A stretch of DNA of 64,000 bases from positions 372,001-436,000 of the forward strand of contig NZ_CP064356.1 in NCBI RefSeq assembly GCF_018141545.1, written 5' to 3'. The position numbers and the translations under genes are program-made. Shown one piece after another: positions 50,593 through 60,398 of this stretch (its first letter is position 1; each line of letters starts with the position of its first letter). This stretch comes from Miltoncostaea oceani. GTDB taxonomy: Bacteria; Actinomycetota; Thermoleophilia; Miltoncostaeales; Miltoncostaeaceae. A model generated the notes under the pieces. The model was not told where the DNA came from. It did no database searches and worked only from the letters and a program-made list of their open reading frames with translations.

Positions 50593-50787
50593 ATGGCGAT
50601 GTCGATCGACCCGCGCCTGCGTCGCGGGACCCCGCCGGCCACCGTCCCCGTCCAGGCCCCCGACCTCTGCGCCTGGTGCTTCGGGACCGGCTCCATCCTC
50701 GAGCCGATGGACTGCGACACCGCGAACGTCTACCTCCCCGTCGTCTGCGCGCCCTGCGAGGGCACCGGCCACCGGCGGGACCGGTAG
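50593..50787 (+). CDS. DnaJ-type CxxCxGxG mini-protein
   Basis: A 64-residue protein with two CxxCxGxG-like motifs, CAWCFGTGS (C26, C29) and CAPCEGTGH (C52, C55), plus an extra cysteine (C41). Two such motifs form one zinc centre in the DnaJ cysteine-rich domain. Here the centre stands alone, without a J-domain. AAAGG lies before the ATG. It is divergent from the Nfu_N gene and sits just before pyrE. It could be a small zinc-dependent chaperone or adaptor; the role is unknown. Confidence 0.72.
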   Translation: MAMSIDPRLRRGTPPATVPVQAPDLCAWCFGTGSILEPMDCDTANVYLPVVCAPCEGTGHRRDR

Positions 50788-50816
50788 TCCACCCGCGGCG
50801 CCCCCGGCGCCGCGGG

Positions 50817-50822
50817 TAGGAT
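50817..50822 (+). promoter_or_regulatory. Leaderless -10 box (TAGGAT) that sets the pyrE start
   Basis: TAGGAT, seven bases, then GTG. The box covers the ATG at 50821, which would otherwise be taken as the start; the GTG at 50830 fits the leaderless pattern and the protein family's N-terminus better. Confidence 0.55.
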
Positions 50823-50829
50823 GCCCGGC

Positions 50830-51402
50830 GTGAGCGACGATCCCCGCACCCGCCTGGCCACCCTGCTGCGCGAGCACGCGCTCGTGCGGGAGTCCGTGAT
50901 GCTCTCGTCGGGGCGGCGGTCCTCGTACTACTTCGACGCGCGCCAGGTGCTGCTCGACCCGGAGGGCGCCGCGCTCGCGGGGCGCCTCATGTGGGACCAC
51001 CTCGCCCCCGCGGGACCCGCCGCCGTCGGCGGGCTGACCCTCGGCGCGGACCCGCTGGTGTGCGCAGTGAGCGCCACGGCATGGGCCGGCGGCCGCCGGG
51101 TGACGGGCTTCTTCGTGCGCAAGGAGGCCAAGAAGCACGGCCTCCAGCAGTGGATCGAGGGTCCGTTCATCGAGGAGGGCACCCCCGTCGCCGTCGTCGA
51201 CGACGTCCTCACGAGCGGGGGGTCGCTCGTCGCCGCCGTCGAGAAGGCGCGTCAGGCCGGCGGGGTCGTGGTCGCGGCGTCCGTCGTGATCGACCGCGGC
51301 GAGGGCGGCCGCGAGGTCGCCGAGGCCGCGCTCGACGGAGCCCCGCTCCATGCGCTCTACACGTCCGCCGAGCTGCTCGAGACGGGGCGCCCGGGAGCGT
51401 GA
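50830..51402 (+). CDS. pyrE: Orotate phosphoribosyltransferase
   Basis: Converts orotate and PRPP to OMP in pyrimidine synthesis. 190 residues; the PRPP motif VAVVDDVLTSGGSL lies at residues 120-133. VMLSSGRRSSYYFDARQVLLDPEG near the N-terminus is the orotate-binding region, and FFVRKEAKKHGLQQWIEG holds the mobile loop. The stop overlaps the rsgA GTG (GTGA). No other pyr gene is in the window. An ATG nine bases upstream is the alternative start. Confidence 0.92.
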   Translation: MSDDPRTRLATLLREHALVRESVMLSSGRRSSYYFDARQVLLDPEGAALAGRLMWDHLAPAGPAAVGGLTLGADPLVCAVSATAWAGGRRVTGFFVRKEAKKHGLQQWIEGPFIEEGTPVAVVDDVLTSGGSLVAAVEKARQAGGVVVAASVVIDRGEGGREVAEAALDGAPLHALYTSAELLETGRPGA

Positions 51403-52298
51403 GCCGGACACCCCGGGCGGTCGCCGCGACACGGGAGGCCGTGGTCGTGCGCGTCTCGGGGCCGACGGCGACGTTGTGGGTGGAGGGCGAGGAGCGGGAG
51501 GCGCGGCTGCGCCCGCGCATGCCGGGCGGGCCGGCCGTGGCCGGCGACCGGGTGCTGCTGCGCCCCAGCGACGCCGACGCCGCCGCGCCGACCGTGATCG
51601 GGGTCGCGCCCCGGACGACGGTGCTGGAGCGCGGTGAGCGGCCGGGGGGGAAGCCGCGGGCGATCGTCGCGAACGCCGACCTCGTCGTGATCATGGCCGC
51701 CGCCGCCGACCCGCCGCTCAGCGCCCGCCTCATCGACCGCTACCTGGTGGCGGCGGAGGTCGGGGGCATGGAGGCGGCGGTCGTCGTCACGAAGATCGAC
51801 CTGCCGCACGACGCCGCGGAGCTCGACGCGCTGCTCGGGGTCTACCGCGACATCGGGTACCCCGTCCTCACCGGCGTCGCGCGGGAGCCGGCCCTCGCCG
51901 CCGCCGTCCGCGACCTCATCGACGGCCGCACCGCGGTGCTCGCCGGCCACTCCGGGGTCGGCAAGTCGACCCTCACGCGCGGGCTGACGGGCGTGCAGCG
52001 GGCGGTCGGCGCGGTCAGCGAGAAGGCCGGCACCGGTCGCCACACCACGAGCGACCCGCGGGTGATCCCGATGCCGGGCGGCGGGGCCGTCGTCGACACG
52101 GCCGGGGTACGGACCTTCCACCTCCCCGCGATGGACCGGGCGCGGCTCGAGGCCGGGTTCCCCGAGATCGCCGCGGCGGCGCGGGGATGCCGGTTCCGCG
52201 GGTGCGCGCACGACGGCGACGCCGGGTGCGCGGTCGAGGGCGCGGTGAGCGACGAGCGCCTCGCGAGCTACCGGCGGATCCTCGCCACGATGCGGTAG
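51399..52298 (+). CDS. rsgA: Ribosome small-subunit GTPase RsgA
   Basis: Circularly permuted GTPase that helps mature the 30S ribosomal subunit. 299 residues: OB-fold head (AVVVRVSGPTATLWVEGEE), then G4 TKID (131-134), G1 GHSGVGKST (183-191), G3 DTAGVR (233-238), and a C-terminal zinc finger with C264, C269, H271 and C277 (CRFRGCAHDGDAGC). The permuted order G4-G1-G3 is diagnostic. A GTG start is coupled to pyrE. It ends 18 bases before the promoter of the repeat-protein gene. Confidence 0.94.
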   Translation: MSRTPRAVAATREAVVVRVSGPTATLWVEGEEREARLRPRMPGGPAVAGDRVLLRPSDADAAAPTVIGVAPRTTVLERGERPGGKPRAIVANADLVVIMAAAADPPLSARLIDRYLVAAEVGGMEAAVVVTKIDLPHDAAELDALLGVYRDIGYPVLTGVAREPALAAAVRDLIDGRTAVLAGHSGVGKSTLTRGLTGVQRAVGAVSEKAGTGRHTTSDPRVIPMPGGGAVVDTAGVRTFHLPAMDRARLEAGFPEIAAAARGCRFRGCAHDGDAGCAVEGAVSDERLASYRRILATMR

Positions 52299-52315
52299 AC
52301 GGGCCTCCGCGTTCC

Positions 52316-52344
52316 TTGACCTTGTATGGAGCCAGGCCTTAAGT
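52316..52344 (+). promoter_or_regulatory. Sigma-70-like promoter of the repeat-protein gene
   Basis: TTGACC, a 17-base spacer and TTAAGT, 64 bases before the ATG. It is the cleanest housekeeping-type promoter in the window and lies in a locally less GC-rich stretch (TTGTATGGAG). A palindrome begins on its last base. Confidence 0.65.
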
Positions 52345-52363
52345 TCGTGCCGCACGGCACGAA
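52344..52363. promoter_or_regulatory. Perfect palindrome at the expected transcription start
   Basis: TTCGTGCCG, then CA, then CGGCACGAA: 9-bp arms with a two-base centre, starting at the last base of the -10 box. Its position suits a repressor operator; it could also fold as a short 5' hairpin in the mRNA. Confidence 0.55.
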
Positions 52364-52408
52364 GCCGTCCCGCTATCCCGTGACCGAAACCCGCCGGAGG
52401 AAGAGTTC

Positions 52409-53515
52409 ATGAGTCGTCCTCGACGTTTCCTGCCCCCGATCGCCGGAGGGGCCCAGACCACCGGCTGGGAGGCGCTGGAGAAGTGGGTCGGCGGGTCGGG
52501 TGGCTCCGCGTCCGGCGACGCCCCCGCGGCGGCCGCGACCGGCAAGACCGGTTGGGAGGCCCTGGAGAAGTGGGTCGGCGGCGGGTCCGGCGGCGGCGCG
52601 TCCGCGGCCCCGGCGGCGACGGGCAAGACGGGCTGGGAGGCCTTGGAGAAGTGGGTCGGCGGGGGCTCCGGCGGGTCCTCGTCGGCCGCCGCCCCCGCGG
52701 CGGCCGCGACCGGCAAGACCGGCTGGGAGGCCCTGGAGAAGTGGGTCGGCGGCGGGTCCGGCGGCGGCGCGTCCGCGGCCCCGGCGGCGACGGGCAAGAC
52801 GGGCTGGGAGGCCTTGGAGAAGTGGATCGGCGGGGGCTCCGGCGGGTCCTCGTCGGCCGCCGCCCCCGCGGCGGCCGCGACCGGGAAGACCGGTTGGGAG
52901 GCCCTGGAGAAGTGGGTCGGCGGCGGGTCCGGCGGCGGCGCCTCCGCCGCCCCGGCGTCCTCCTCGGTCCCGGGCGCGGCCCCGGCGGGCGGCACCGGCT
53001 GGGAGGCCCTCGAGAAGTGGGTGGGCGGCGGCTCCGGTGGCGGGGCGTCCGCCCCGGCGTCCCCCTCCGGGAAGACCGGTTGGGAGGCCCTGGAGAAGTG
53101 GGTCGGCGGCTCGGCCGGCGGCGCGGCCGCGGCGACCCCGGCGGCGGACGCCCCGGCGTCCTCCTCGGTCCCGGGCGCGGCTCCGGCGGGCGGCACCGGC
53201 TGGGAGGCCCTGGAGAAGTGGGTCGGCTCGGGCTCCGGCCCCGGCGGCGCATCCGCGGCGACCCCGGCGGCGGACGCCCCGGCGTCCTCCTCGGTCCCGG
53301 GCGCGGCCCCGGCGGGCGGCACCGGCTGGGAGGCCCTCGAGAAGTGGGTCGGCGACAGCGGCACGTCCGCGCCGCCGCCCGCGGCGACCGCCTCGAACGG
53401 CGCCGCGGCGTCCGAGGGCGCGGGCAGCGCCCCCGCCCCCGCCGCGTCGGCGGAGGCCCCGGCCGAAGCCGGCGGCTTCATCGGCTTCCTCAAGCGCCTC
53501 TTCGGCGGCAAGTAG
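52409..53515 (+). CDS. Ten-repeat TGWEALEKWVG protein, function unknown
   Basis: 368 residues with no recognisable family. The sequence TGWEALEKW(V/I)G occurs ten times, starting at residues 18, 47, 74, 104, 131, 161, 196, 223, 263 and 305. The linkers (15-31 residues) are Gly/Ser then Ala/Pro, of three types: ones ending in TGK, a Ser-rich version, and ones with ASSSVPGAAPAGG. The N-terminus is basic (SRPRR) and the C-terminus (residues 357-367, FIGFLKRLFGG) is cationic and amphipathic. Each repeat has two Trp and a net charge of -1. There is no signal peptide or membrane helix. GGAGGAAGAG gives a strong ribosome site. This looks like a multivalent scaffold or linker; a multi-core peptide precursor is an alternative, but no modifying enzyme is nearby. 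Confidence 0.88.
   Translation: MSRPRRFLPPIAGGAQTTGWEALEKWVGGSGGSASGDAPAAAATGKTGWEALEKWVGGGSGGGASAAPAATGKTGWEALEKWVGGGSGGSSSAAAPAAAATGKTGWEALEKWVGGGSGGGASAAPAATGKTGWEALEKWIGGGSGGSSSAAAPAAAATGKTGWEALEKWVGGGSGGGASAAPASSSVPGAAPAGGTGWEALEKWVGGGSGGGASAPASPSGKTGWEALEKWVGGSAGGAAAATPAADAPASSSVPGAAPAGGTGWEALEKWVGSGSGPGGASAATPAADAPASSSVPGAAPAGGTGWEALEKWVGDSGTSAPPPAATASNGAAASEGAGSAPAPAASAEAPAEAGGFIGFLKRLFGGK
52547..52888 (+). repeat. 171-bp tandem duplication inside the repeat gene
   Basis: Two consecutive 171-bp units (57 codons, each holding two repeats) are almost identical in DNA, differing at a few bases including the GTC to ATC change that gives WIGG in repeat five. The two copies of the same unit also share silent positions (GCCTTGGAG in the second half), so this is a recent duplication rather than convergence. 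Confidence 0.85.
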
Positions 53516-53530
53516 CCGCCCGCGCGCAGG

Positions 53531-53556
53531 GGGGCGCCGCCGTCCGGCGGCGCCCC
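53531..53556. terminator. Hairpin terminator after the repeat-protein gene
   Basis: GGGGCGCCGCCG and its exact complement (12-bp arms, two-base centre), 15 bases after the stop. It isolates the repeat gene as a single-gene transcript. Confidence 0.75.
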
Positions 53557-53609
53557 GGTGGCCCGCCGGACCGGCGCCCCCGGTCCGGGCGGCCCCTGCG
53601 CGGGGCCCG

Positions 53610-54083
53610 ATGACCCGCGTCATCACCGAGCGGTCCGCCGGCGGCGTGCTGCTCCTGCGCATCGGCCCCGCCCTGCTCGTCGCCCTCATCCGCCTCCGCG
53701 GCGGGGGGATCCTCGGCCTGCCGAAGGGCCACATGGAGGCGGGGGAGGAGCCCCACGAGACCGCCCTCCGGGAGACCCGCGAGGAGACGGGCCTCTCCGG
53801 CCGGGTGCTCGCCCCGCTCGAGGAGATCTCCTACGTCTTCTGGTCGCGCGCCCAGGGCGCGCGGGTCGCGAAGCAAGTGTCGTTCTTCCTGCTGGAGTAC
53901 CGGGCGGGGTCGCCCGCCCACCACGACGGCGAGGTCGAGGGCGTCACCCTGGTGCCGGTGGCACGGGCGCCGGGGGCGTTGACGTACCCCGGCGAGCGGA
54001 GCGTGATGCGCCGCGCACTCGCCTGGGTCGATGCGACGGGTTACGGTGGCGGGGAGGCACCGCCGCCCTCCTCCCGGGGCTGA
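53610..54083 (+). CDS. Nudix hydrolase
   Basis: 157-residue pyrophosphohydrolase. The full Nudix box (residues 40-62) opens GHMEAGEEPHE and ends RETREETGL, with the metal-binding REXXEE. SAGGVLLLRIG and GGILGLPKG precede it, as in the bis(5'-nucleosyl)-tetraphosphatase-like group. The C-terminal part (VEGVTLVPVARAPGALTYPGERSVMRRAL) is typical for that group. The substrate is unknown. The ATG gives the usual short N-terminus. Confidence 0.9.
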   Translation: MTRVITERSAGGVLLLRIGPALLVALIRLRGGGILGLPKGHMEAGEEPHETALRETREETGLSGRVLAPLEEISYVFWSRAQGARVAKQVSFFLLEYRAGSPAHHDGEVEGVTLVPVARAPGALTYPGERSVMRRALAWVDATGYGGGEAPPPSSRG

Positions 54084-54120
54084 GCCGCGCCCGCCTGCCA
54101 CCCGCGCCCCGAGGACGTCC

Positions 54121-54483
54121 GTGTACGCGCTGAACTTCTACTCGCCCCTGTTCATCGACCAGCTGCGCAAGGGTCGGAAGACCGCGACCATCCGGCTCGG
54201 GGACAAGGCGCACAAGTACAAGAAGGGCCAGCTGGTCTGGGTCACCGTCGGCCATCGGCACGGGCCGCGGCAGCGCATCTTCACGGCGATCATCGACGAC
54301 GTCACCGTCAAGCCCGTCCGCGAGCTCACCCAGCGGGAGATCGAGCGCGACAACCCCGAGTTCCGCCTCGTCGAGGACACCCTCCACTTCCTGTCCCACA
54401 TCTACTCGCGCGAGGTCGCCCTCGACGACAACGTCTCGGTGATCCACTTCTCCGAGGTCATCGAGTTCCCCTCGCTCAAGTAG
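54121..54483 (+). CDS. ASCH-domain RNA-binding-type protein
   Basis: A 120-residue ASCH domain: [27 protein letters not shown], then [16 protein letters not shown] and [22 protein letters not shown]. The G..T.T.R motif in the first loop matches the family's putative RNA- or nucleotide-binding cleft. A GTG start follows GAGGACG. Such proteins are thought to act in translation or RNA handling, or as amidohydrolases on acetylated nucleosides; this one is unassigned. Confidence 0.83.
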   Translation: MYALNFYSPLFIDQLRKGRKTATIRLGDKAHKYKKGQLVWVTVGHRHGPRQRIFTAIIDDVTVKPVRELTQREIERDNPEFRLVEDTLHFLSHIYSREVALDDNVSVIHFSEVIEFPSLK

Positions 54484-54535
54484 GCGCGTCCCCGGGCGGT
54501 CCCGGCTTGCGCCGGGGCGGCCCGGGTGGCATCTT

Positions 54536-54562
54536 TTGGCACTCAACATCATTGAGTGCCAA
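54536..54562. promoter_or_regulatory. CIRCE operator (HrcA site)
   Basis: TTGGCACTC-N9-GAGTGCCAA, a perfect 9-bp inverted repeat with nine-base spacer, one base per arm from the canonical TTAGCACTC form. It lies 15 bases before the groES TTG start and should bind the HrcA repressor, so the chaperonin operon is under heat-shock control. Confidence 0.93.
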
Positions 54563-54577
54563 GTAGGGGGAAGTGCT

Positions 54578-56498
<1,921 letters not shown>

Positions 56499-56528
56499 GC
56501 ACCCGGCACACGCCGGATGTGAGTCTGC

Positions 56529-56554
56529 GACGGGGGCCCTGCGGGGCCCCCGTC
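56529..56554. terminator. Terminator of the groES-groEL operon
   Basis: GACGGGGGCCC and its exact complement (11-bp arms) around a four-base loop, 30 bases after the groEL stop. Confidence 0.8.
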
Positions 56555-56658
56555 GTCGTCGACGGGCCACAGCGCCCGGCCCGCGCTAGCCTGGACACCA
56601 CGGCCGCGTTCCGGAGGCCGCCCAGGGGGCGCGTGCCGACGGCGCCCGGGAGGTGACG

Positions 56659-57912
56659 ATGACGGCGCCCCCCTCCGCGCACCCGCGGCGCACGATCGTG
56701 TTCTGGATGGCGACCGCCCTCATCGCGGTCGACACGCTGCTGTTCACGATGGTGGTGCCGGCGCTCCCCGAGTTCGCCGAGCGCGACGGGTTGTCCGACG
56801 CCCAGGCCGCCCTGATCTTCGCGGCCTTCCCGATCGCCCAGCTCCTCACGGCCCTCGCGACGGCGGGCCTGGTGGAGCGCCTCGGCCGCCGCCCCCTGAT
56901 CATCGCGGCGACGGTGCTGCTGACCCTCGCGACCCTGCTGTTCGCCGTCACCGAGGGCGGGGCGATGCTGACCGTCGCCCGCGGCGCCCAGGGCGTCGCC
57001 GCCGGCGCGGCCTGGACCGCCGGCATCGCGGCGATCTCGGACGTCTTCCCGACCCGCGACCTCGGCCTGCGGATCGGCCTCGCGCAGACCGCCGGCGGCG
57101 GCTTCGGGCTGCTCGGCCCCATCGTCGGCGGGGTCCTGATCGACCTCGTCGGCACCGACGCCACCTTCCTGATGGCGGCCGCCCTCCCCGCGCTGCTCGT
57201 CGTCCCCGCGCTGCTCGTGCCCGAGACCCGCCGCCCCGGAGCCGTGCCCACCCGCGTCTTCGTGGGCATCCGGGCGGTCATGTCGCGCCGCCGGGCGCGC
57301 GCCGCCGCCGGGGCCCTCGCCGCGGTGTCCGGCGCCCTCGCCCTGATCGAGCCCCTCGTCCCGCTCGACCTGGAGGACCGCCTCGGGTTGTCGGCGTCGG
57401 CGATCGGCGTGGTCTTCGCCGCCAGCCTGCTCGGCAACATGGTCGCCGCGCCGCTCGCGGGCCGGTGGTCGGACCGCTCCGGCCGCGTCGCTCCCGTCGC
57501 CGTCGGGGGTGCGGTGCTCGCCGCGAGCCTCCCCCTGCTCGCCATCGGCCCCGCGGCCTGGGTGACGTGCGCGCTCTTCGTGATGGGCCTCGGCTTCGGG
57601 ACGATGGGCGCCTCGTCGGGCCCCGTCCTCACGGAGGCCGTCGACGAGGCCGGGCTCGCCGGCAACTACGGGCTGTCCGCCGCGATCCTCACCGTCGTCT
57701 ACTCCGCCGGGTACGCCGTCGGGCCGCTCGTCGGGGCGGCGGCCGCGGCGACGATGCCGTTCCTGGGGGCCATGATCGCCGGCGCCGTCCTCGTCGGCGC
57801 CACCGCCGCCTGGGCGACGGCCGGCCTGCGGGCCACGTCGGGCGACGGACCGGTCGCGCCCGGCGCGGGTGCTTTGGCCGCCGGGCCAAGGGGACCCGCG
57901 CCGCCACGCTGA
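56659..57912 (+). CDS. MFS transporter (DHA1-like, 12 helices)
   Basis: 417-residue exporter with twelve hydrophobic helices. Helix 1 carries IVFWMATALIAVDTLLFTMVVPALPEF, motif A is VERLGRRPL between helices 2 and 3, and a second motif A-like loop is GRWSDRSGR between helices 8 and 9. GPIVGGVLID is motif C of exporters. The ATG was preferred over a GTG six bases upstream because GGGAGG is better spaced. The substrate is unknown. The tail is Gly/Pro/Ala-rich. Confidence 0.88.
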   Translation: MTAPPSAHPRRTIVFWMATALIAVDTLLFTMVVPALPEFAERDGLSDAQAALIFAAFPIAQLLTALATAGLVERLGRRPLIIAATVLLTLATLLFAVTEGGAMLTVARGAQGVAAGAAWTAGIAAISDVFPTRDLGLRIGLAQTAGGGFGLLGPIVGGVLIDLVGTDATFLMAAALPALLVVPALLVPETRRPGAVPTRVFVGIRAVMSRRRARAAAGALAAVSGALALIEPLVPLDLEDRLGLSASAIGVVFAASLLGNMVAAPLAGRWSDRSGRVAPVAVGGAVLAASLPLLAIGPAAWVTCALFVMGLGFGTMGASSGPVLTEAVDEAGLAGNYGLSAAILTVVYSAGYAVGPLVGAAAAATMPFLGAMIAGAVLVGATAAWATAGLRATSGDGPVAPGAGALAAGPRGPAPPR

Positions 57913-57949
57913 TAGCGTCACCACCCCGGATGTGGGTGAAGGGGGTCCC

Positions 57950-59377
57950 GTGTCGCAGTTGTTCACGGATTACACGACCGACGGCTTCTTCGACGAGATG
58001 TTCGAAGGGCCCGACGTCCCCCGCGCCGCCTACGAGCGCCTCTTCGACGGCCTCCGCGCCCTGCGTCCCGCGACGTTCGCCGCCCGCTCCGCGCTGGTCG
58101 ACCGCGCCTACCTGACCCAGGGCATCACCTTCGCCCACGGCGGGCGCGAGCAGCCCTTCCCGTTCGACCTGCTCCCCCGGCTGATCCCCGCCGACGAGTG
58201 GGCCGTGCTGCAGCGGGGCCTCGCCCAGCGGGTGCGGGCCCTCGACATGTTCATCGCCGACATCTACGGCGAGCGCAGCTCCGTGGCGGCGGGCGTCGTG
58301 CCGAACCGCCTGGTCTCCACGTGCGAGGGCTACGTGCGCGAGATGGTGGGGATCACCCCGCCCCTCGGGCGCTTCGTCCACGTCGCGGGCGTCGACCTGG
58401 TCCGCGACGACGACGGCGTCTGGCGCGTGCTGGAGGACAACCTCCGGTGTCCCTCGGGCCTCTCCTACGTCGTCCAGAACCGGGCGTTCATGCGCCGCGC
58501 GTTCCCCGAGGCCTTCACCGACCACCACGTCGAGCCCGTCGGCCACGCGCCTTTCCTGCTGCTGTCGGCGCTCATGGCGTCCGCGCCGGAGGGCCGCGAG
58601 TCGCCCCGCGTCGTCGTGCTGACGCCGGGACCGGCGAACGCCGCCTACTACGAGCACTCGTTCCTCGCGCAGCAGATGGGCGTGCCCCTCGTCGAGGGCC
58701 GCGACCTGACGGTGCGCGACCGCCGCGTCTACCTGCGCACCACCGCAGGACGCGAGCGGGTCGACGTGATCTACCGCCGCATCGACGACGGGTTCCTCGA
58801 CCCCGCGTCGCTGATCGCCGACTCCCTGCTCGGCGTCGCCGGGCTGATGCAGGTCTGCCGCGAGGGCCGCGTCGCCGTCTGCAACGCCGTCGGCACCGGG
58901 GTGGCCGACGACAAGGCCGTCTACGCGTACGTGCCGGGGATCATCCGGTACTTCCTCGACGAGGAGCCGATCCTGGAGCAGGTGCCGACGTACCTCCTGG
59001 AGCGCGAGGACGAGCGGGAGCACGCCCTCGCCAACCTCGACACCCTCGTCGTGAAGGCCGTCGACGGCGCCGGCGGCTACGGCATGCTTATCGGCCCCCA
59101 CGCCACGCCCGGCGAGCGCCAGGCCTTCGCCAAGCGGGTGCGGGCCAACCCGCGCGGCTACATCGCCCAGGAGACGATCAAGCTCTCGCGTGCGCCGGTG
59201 CTGGTGGGCGACCGCTTCCAGGGACGCCACGTCGACCTGCGCCCGTTCGTGCTCTACGGCGACCACCCCGTCGTCGTCCCCGGCGGGCTGACCCGGGTCG
59301 CGTTGCGCGACGGGTCGCTGGTCGTGAACTCGTCGCAGGGCGGGGGCAGCAAGGACACCTGGGTCCTGTCGAGATGA
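57950..59377 (+). CDS. Circularly permuted ATP-grasp protein (DUF404/DUF407)
   Basis: 475-residue protein of the circularly permuted ATP-grasp type 2 family. DEWAVLQRGLAQRVRALDMFIADIYG, VDLVRDDDGVWRVLEDNLRCPSGLSYVVQNR and VVKAVDGAGGYGMLIGP are family markers; the last holds the glycine-rich ATP-binding loop. SQGGGSKDTWVL closes the domain. The family is thought to ligate peptides. It is followed by alpha-E and transglutaminase genes, the standard partner set. A GTG start follows GAAGGGGG. Confidence 0.9.
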   Translation: MSQLFTDYTTDGFFDEMFEGPDVPRAAYERLFDGLRALRPATFAARSALVDRAYLTQGITFAHGGREQPFPFDLLPRLIPADEWAVLQRGLAQRVRALDMFIADIYGERSSVAAGVVPNRLVSTCEGYVREMVGITPPLGRFVHVAGVDLVRDDDGVWRVLEDNLRCPSGLSYVVQNRAFMRRAFPEAFTDHHVEPVGHAPFLLLSALMASAPEGRESPRVVVLTPGPANAAYYEHSFLAQQMGVPLVEGRDLTVRDRRVYLRTTAGRERVDVIYRRIDDGFLDPASLIADSLLGVAGLMQVCREGRVAVCNAVGTGVADDKAVYAYVPGIIRYFLDEEPILEQVPTYLLEREDEREHALANLDTLVVKAVDGAGGYGMLIGPHATPGERQAFAKRVRANPRGYIAQETIKLSRAPVLVGDRFQGRHVDLRPFVLYGDHPVVVPGGLTRVALRDGSLVVNSSQGGGSKDTWVLSR

Positions 59378-59390
59378 CGGCGGGGCGCTG

Positions 59391-60398
59391 ATGCTGGCCC
59401 GCGTCGCCCAGACGCTCTACTGGACCGCCCGCGACCTCGAGCGCGCCGAGAGCTTCGCCCGCCTGCTCGAGGTGGGCCAGTCGGCCGCGCTCGAGGGCGA
59501 CTCGTCGAACGGCGCCGGCGGCCGCCTCGTCTGGGAGCCGCTCGTGCGGATCGCGGGCGACATGGACAGCTTCCTCGAGACGCACCGCCGCGCCGACGAG
59601 CGCAGCGTCCCCTGGTACCTCACCTTCGGCCGCGACAACCGCGACAGCATCGTCGCCTGCCTCAACCGCGCCCGCGAGAACGCCCGCTCCGTCCGCGACC
59701 GCCTGCCGACGGAGGTGTGGGAGGGCATCAACGACGCCTGGCTCGAGCTGATCGAGTGGCCGCCCGAGCGCGTCGCCCGCGACGGCGTCTACCCCTTCTG
59801 CCAGAGCATCCGCCGCGCGTCGTACCTCATCCTCGGCCTCGTCGAGCAGACGATGCGCCGCGACGAGGGCTGGCAGTTCATGCGCCTCGGCCGGTTCCTC
59901 GAGCGGGCCGAGCGGTCCGCGCGACTCGTCCAGGCCCGTCAGATCGACAGCGCCCAGGACGGCGTCGACGGCGTCCTCGACCTCCACGGGTGGCGGGCGC
60001 TGCTCGGCGACGCGTCCGCGCACGAGGCCTACCTGCAGGTCGACGCGGCGGCCCTGTCGCCCGAGTCGATCAGCCGCTTCCTGATGCTCGACCCGCGGTT
60101 CCCGCGGTCGGTGTCCTTCTGCCTCGGCGAGGTCGAGTCGGCCATCGAGGACCTCATCGCGATGGACGCCATGGCGCCGAACCCAGCGCCCCTCGTGCTG
60201 GCCCGCACGGCGCGCGACATGGTCGAGGCCGCCGCCCGCCGCCCGTGGGGCGGGGCCGAGGTCGCCGACGTCATCGAGCGCCTCCTCGCCCGCTGCACCT
60301 CCATCGACACCGCCCTCGGCGAATCGTGCTTCCTCGCCGCCTACGAGCGCACCCCGATCGGACAGCATGCCCAGGCTTCACGCCAAGCACAGAACTGA
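59391..60398 (+). CDS. Alpha-E domain protein (DUF403)
   Basis: 335-residue all-helical protein. MLARVAQTLYWTARDLERAESFARLLEV, FGRDNRDSIVACLNRARENARSVRDRLP and EGWQFMRLGRFLERAERSARLVQ are classic alpha-E segments. The family always occurs beside the circularly permuted ATP-grasp protein and may position its substrate. The end overlaps the transglutaminase gene by about 30 bases in another frame, so the genes are coupled. Confidence 0.9.
   Translation: MLARVAQTLYWTARDLERAESFARLLEVGQSAALEGDSSNGAGGRLVWEPLVRIAGDMDSFLETHRRADERSVPWYLTFGRDNRDSIVACLNRARENARSVRDRLPTEVWEGINDAWLELIEWPPERVARDGVYPFCQSIRRASYLILGLVEQTMRRDEGWQFMRLGRFLERAERSARLVQARQIDSAQDGVDGVLDLHGWRALLGDASAHEAYLQVDAAALSPESISRFLMLDPRFPRSVSFCLGEVESAIEDLIAMDAMAPNPAPLVLARTARDMVEAAARRPWGGAEVADVIERLLARCTSIDTALGESCFLAAYERTPIGQHAQASRQAQN

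Noticed and set aside
52339-53511. Proline/alanine-rich minus-strand open frame opposite the repeat gene
   Set aside because: It is the complement shadow of the repeats, lacks a ribosome site and would run into the promoter of the plus-strand gene.
52409-53515. Tandem DNA repeats that could be read as a CRISPR array or minisatellite
   Set aside because: The units lie in one intact reading frame, vary in length in multiples of three, and keep the protein word rather than a DNA repeat/spacer pattern.
54536-54577. Extended groES start including the CIRCE operator
   Set aside because: It would translate the operator. The TTG at 54578 has a ribosome site and gives the normal GroES length.
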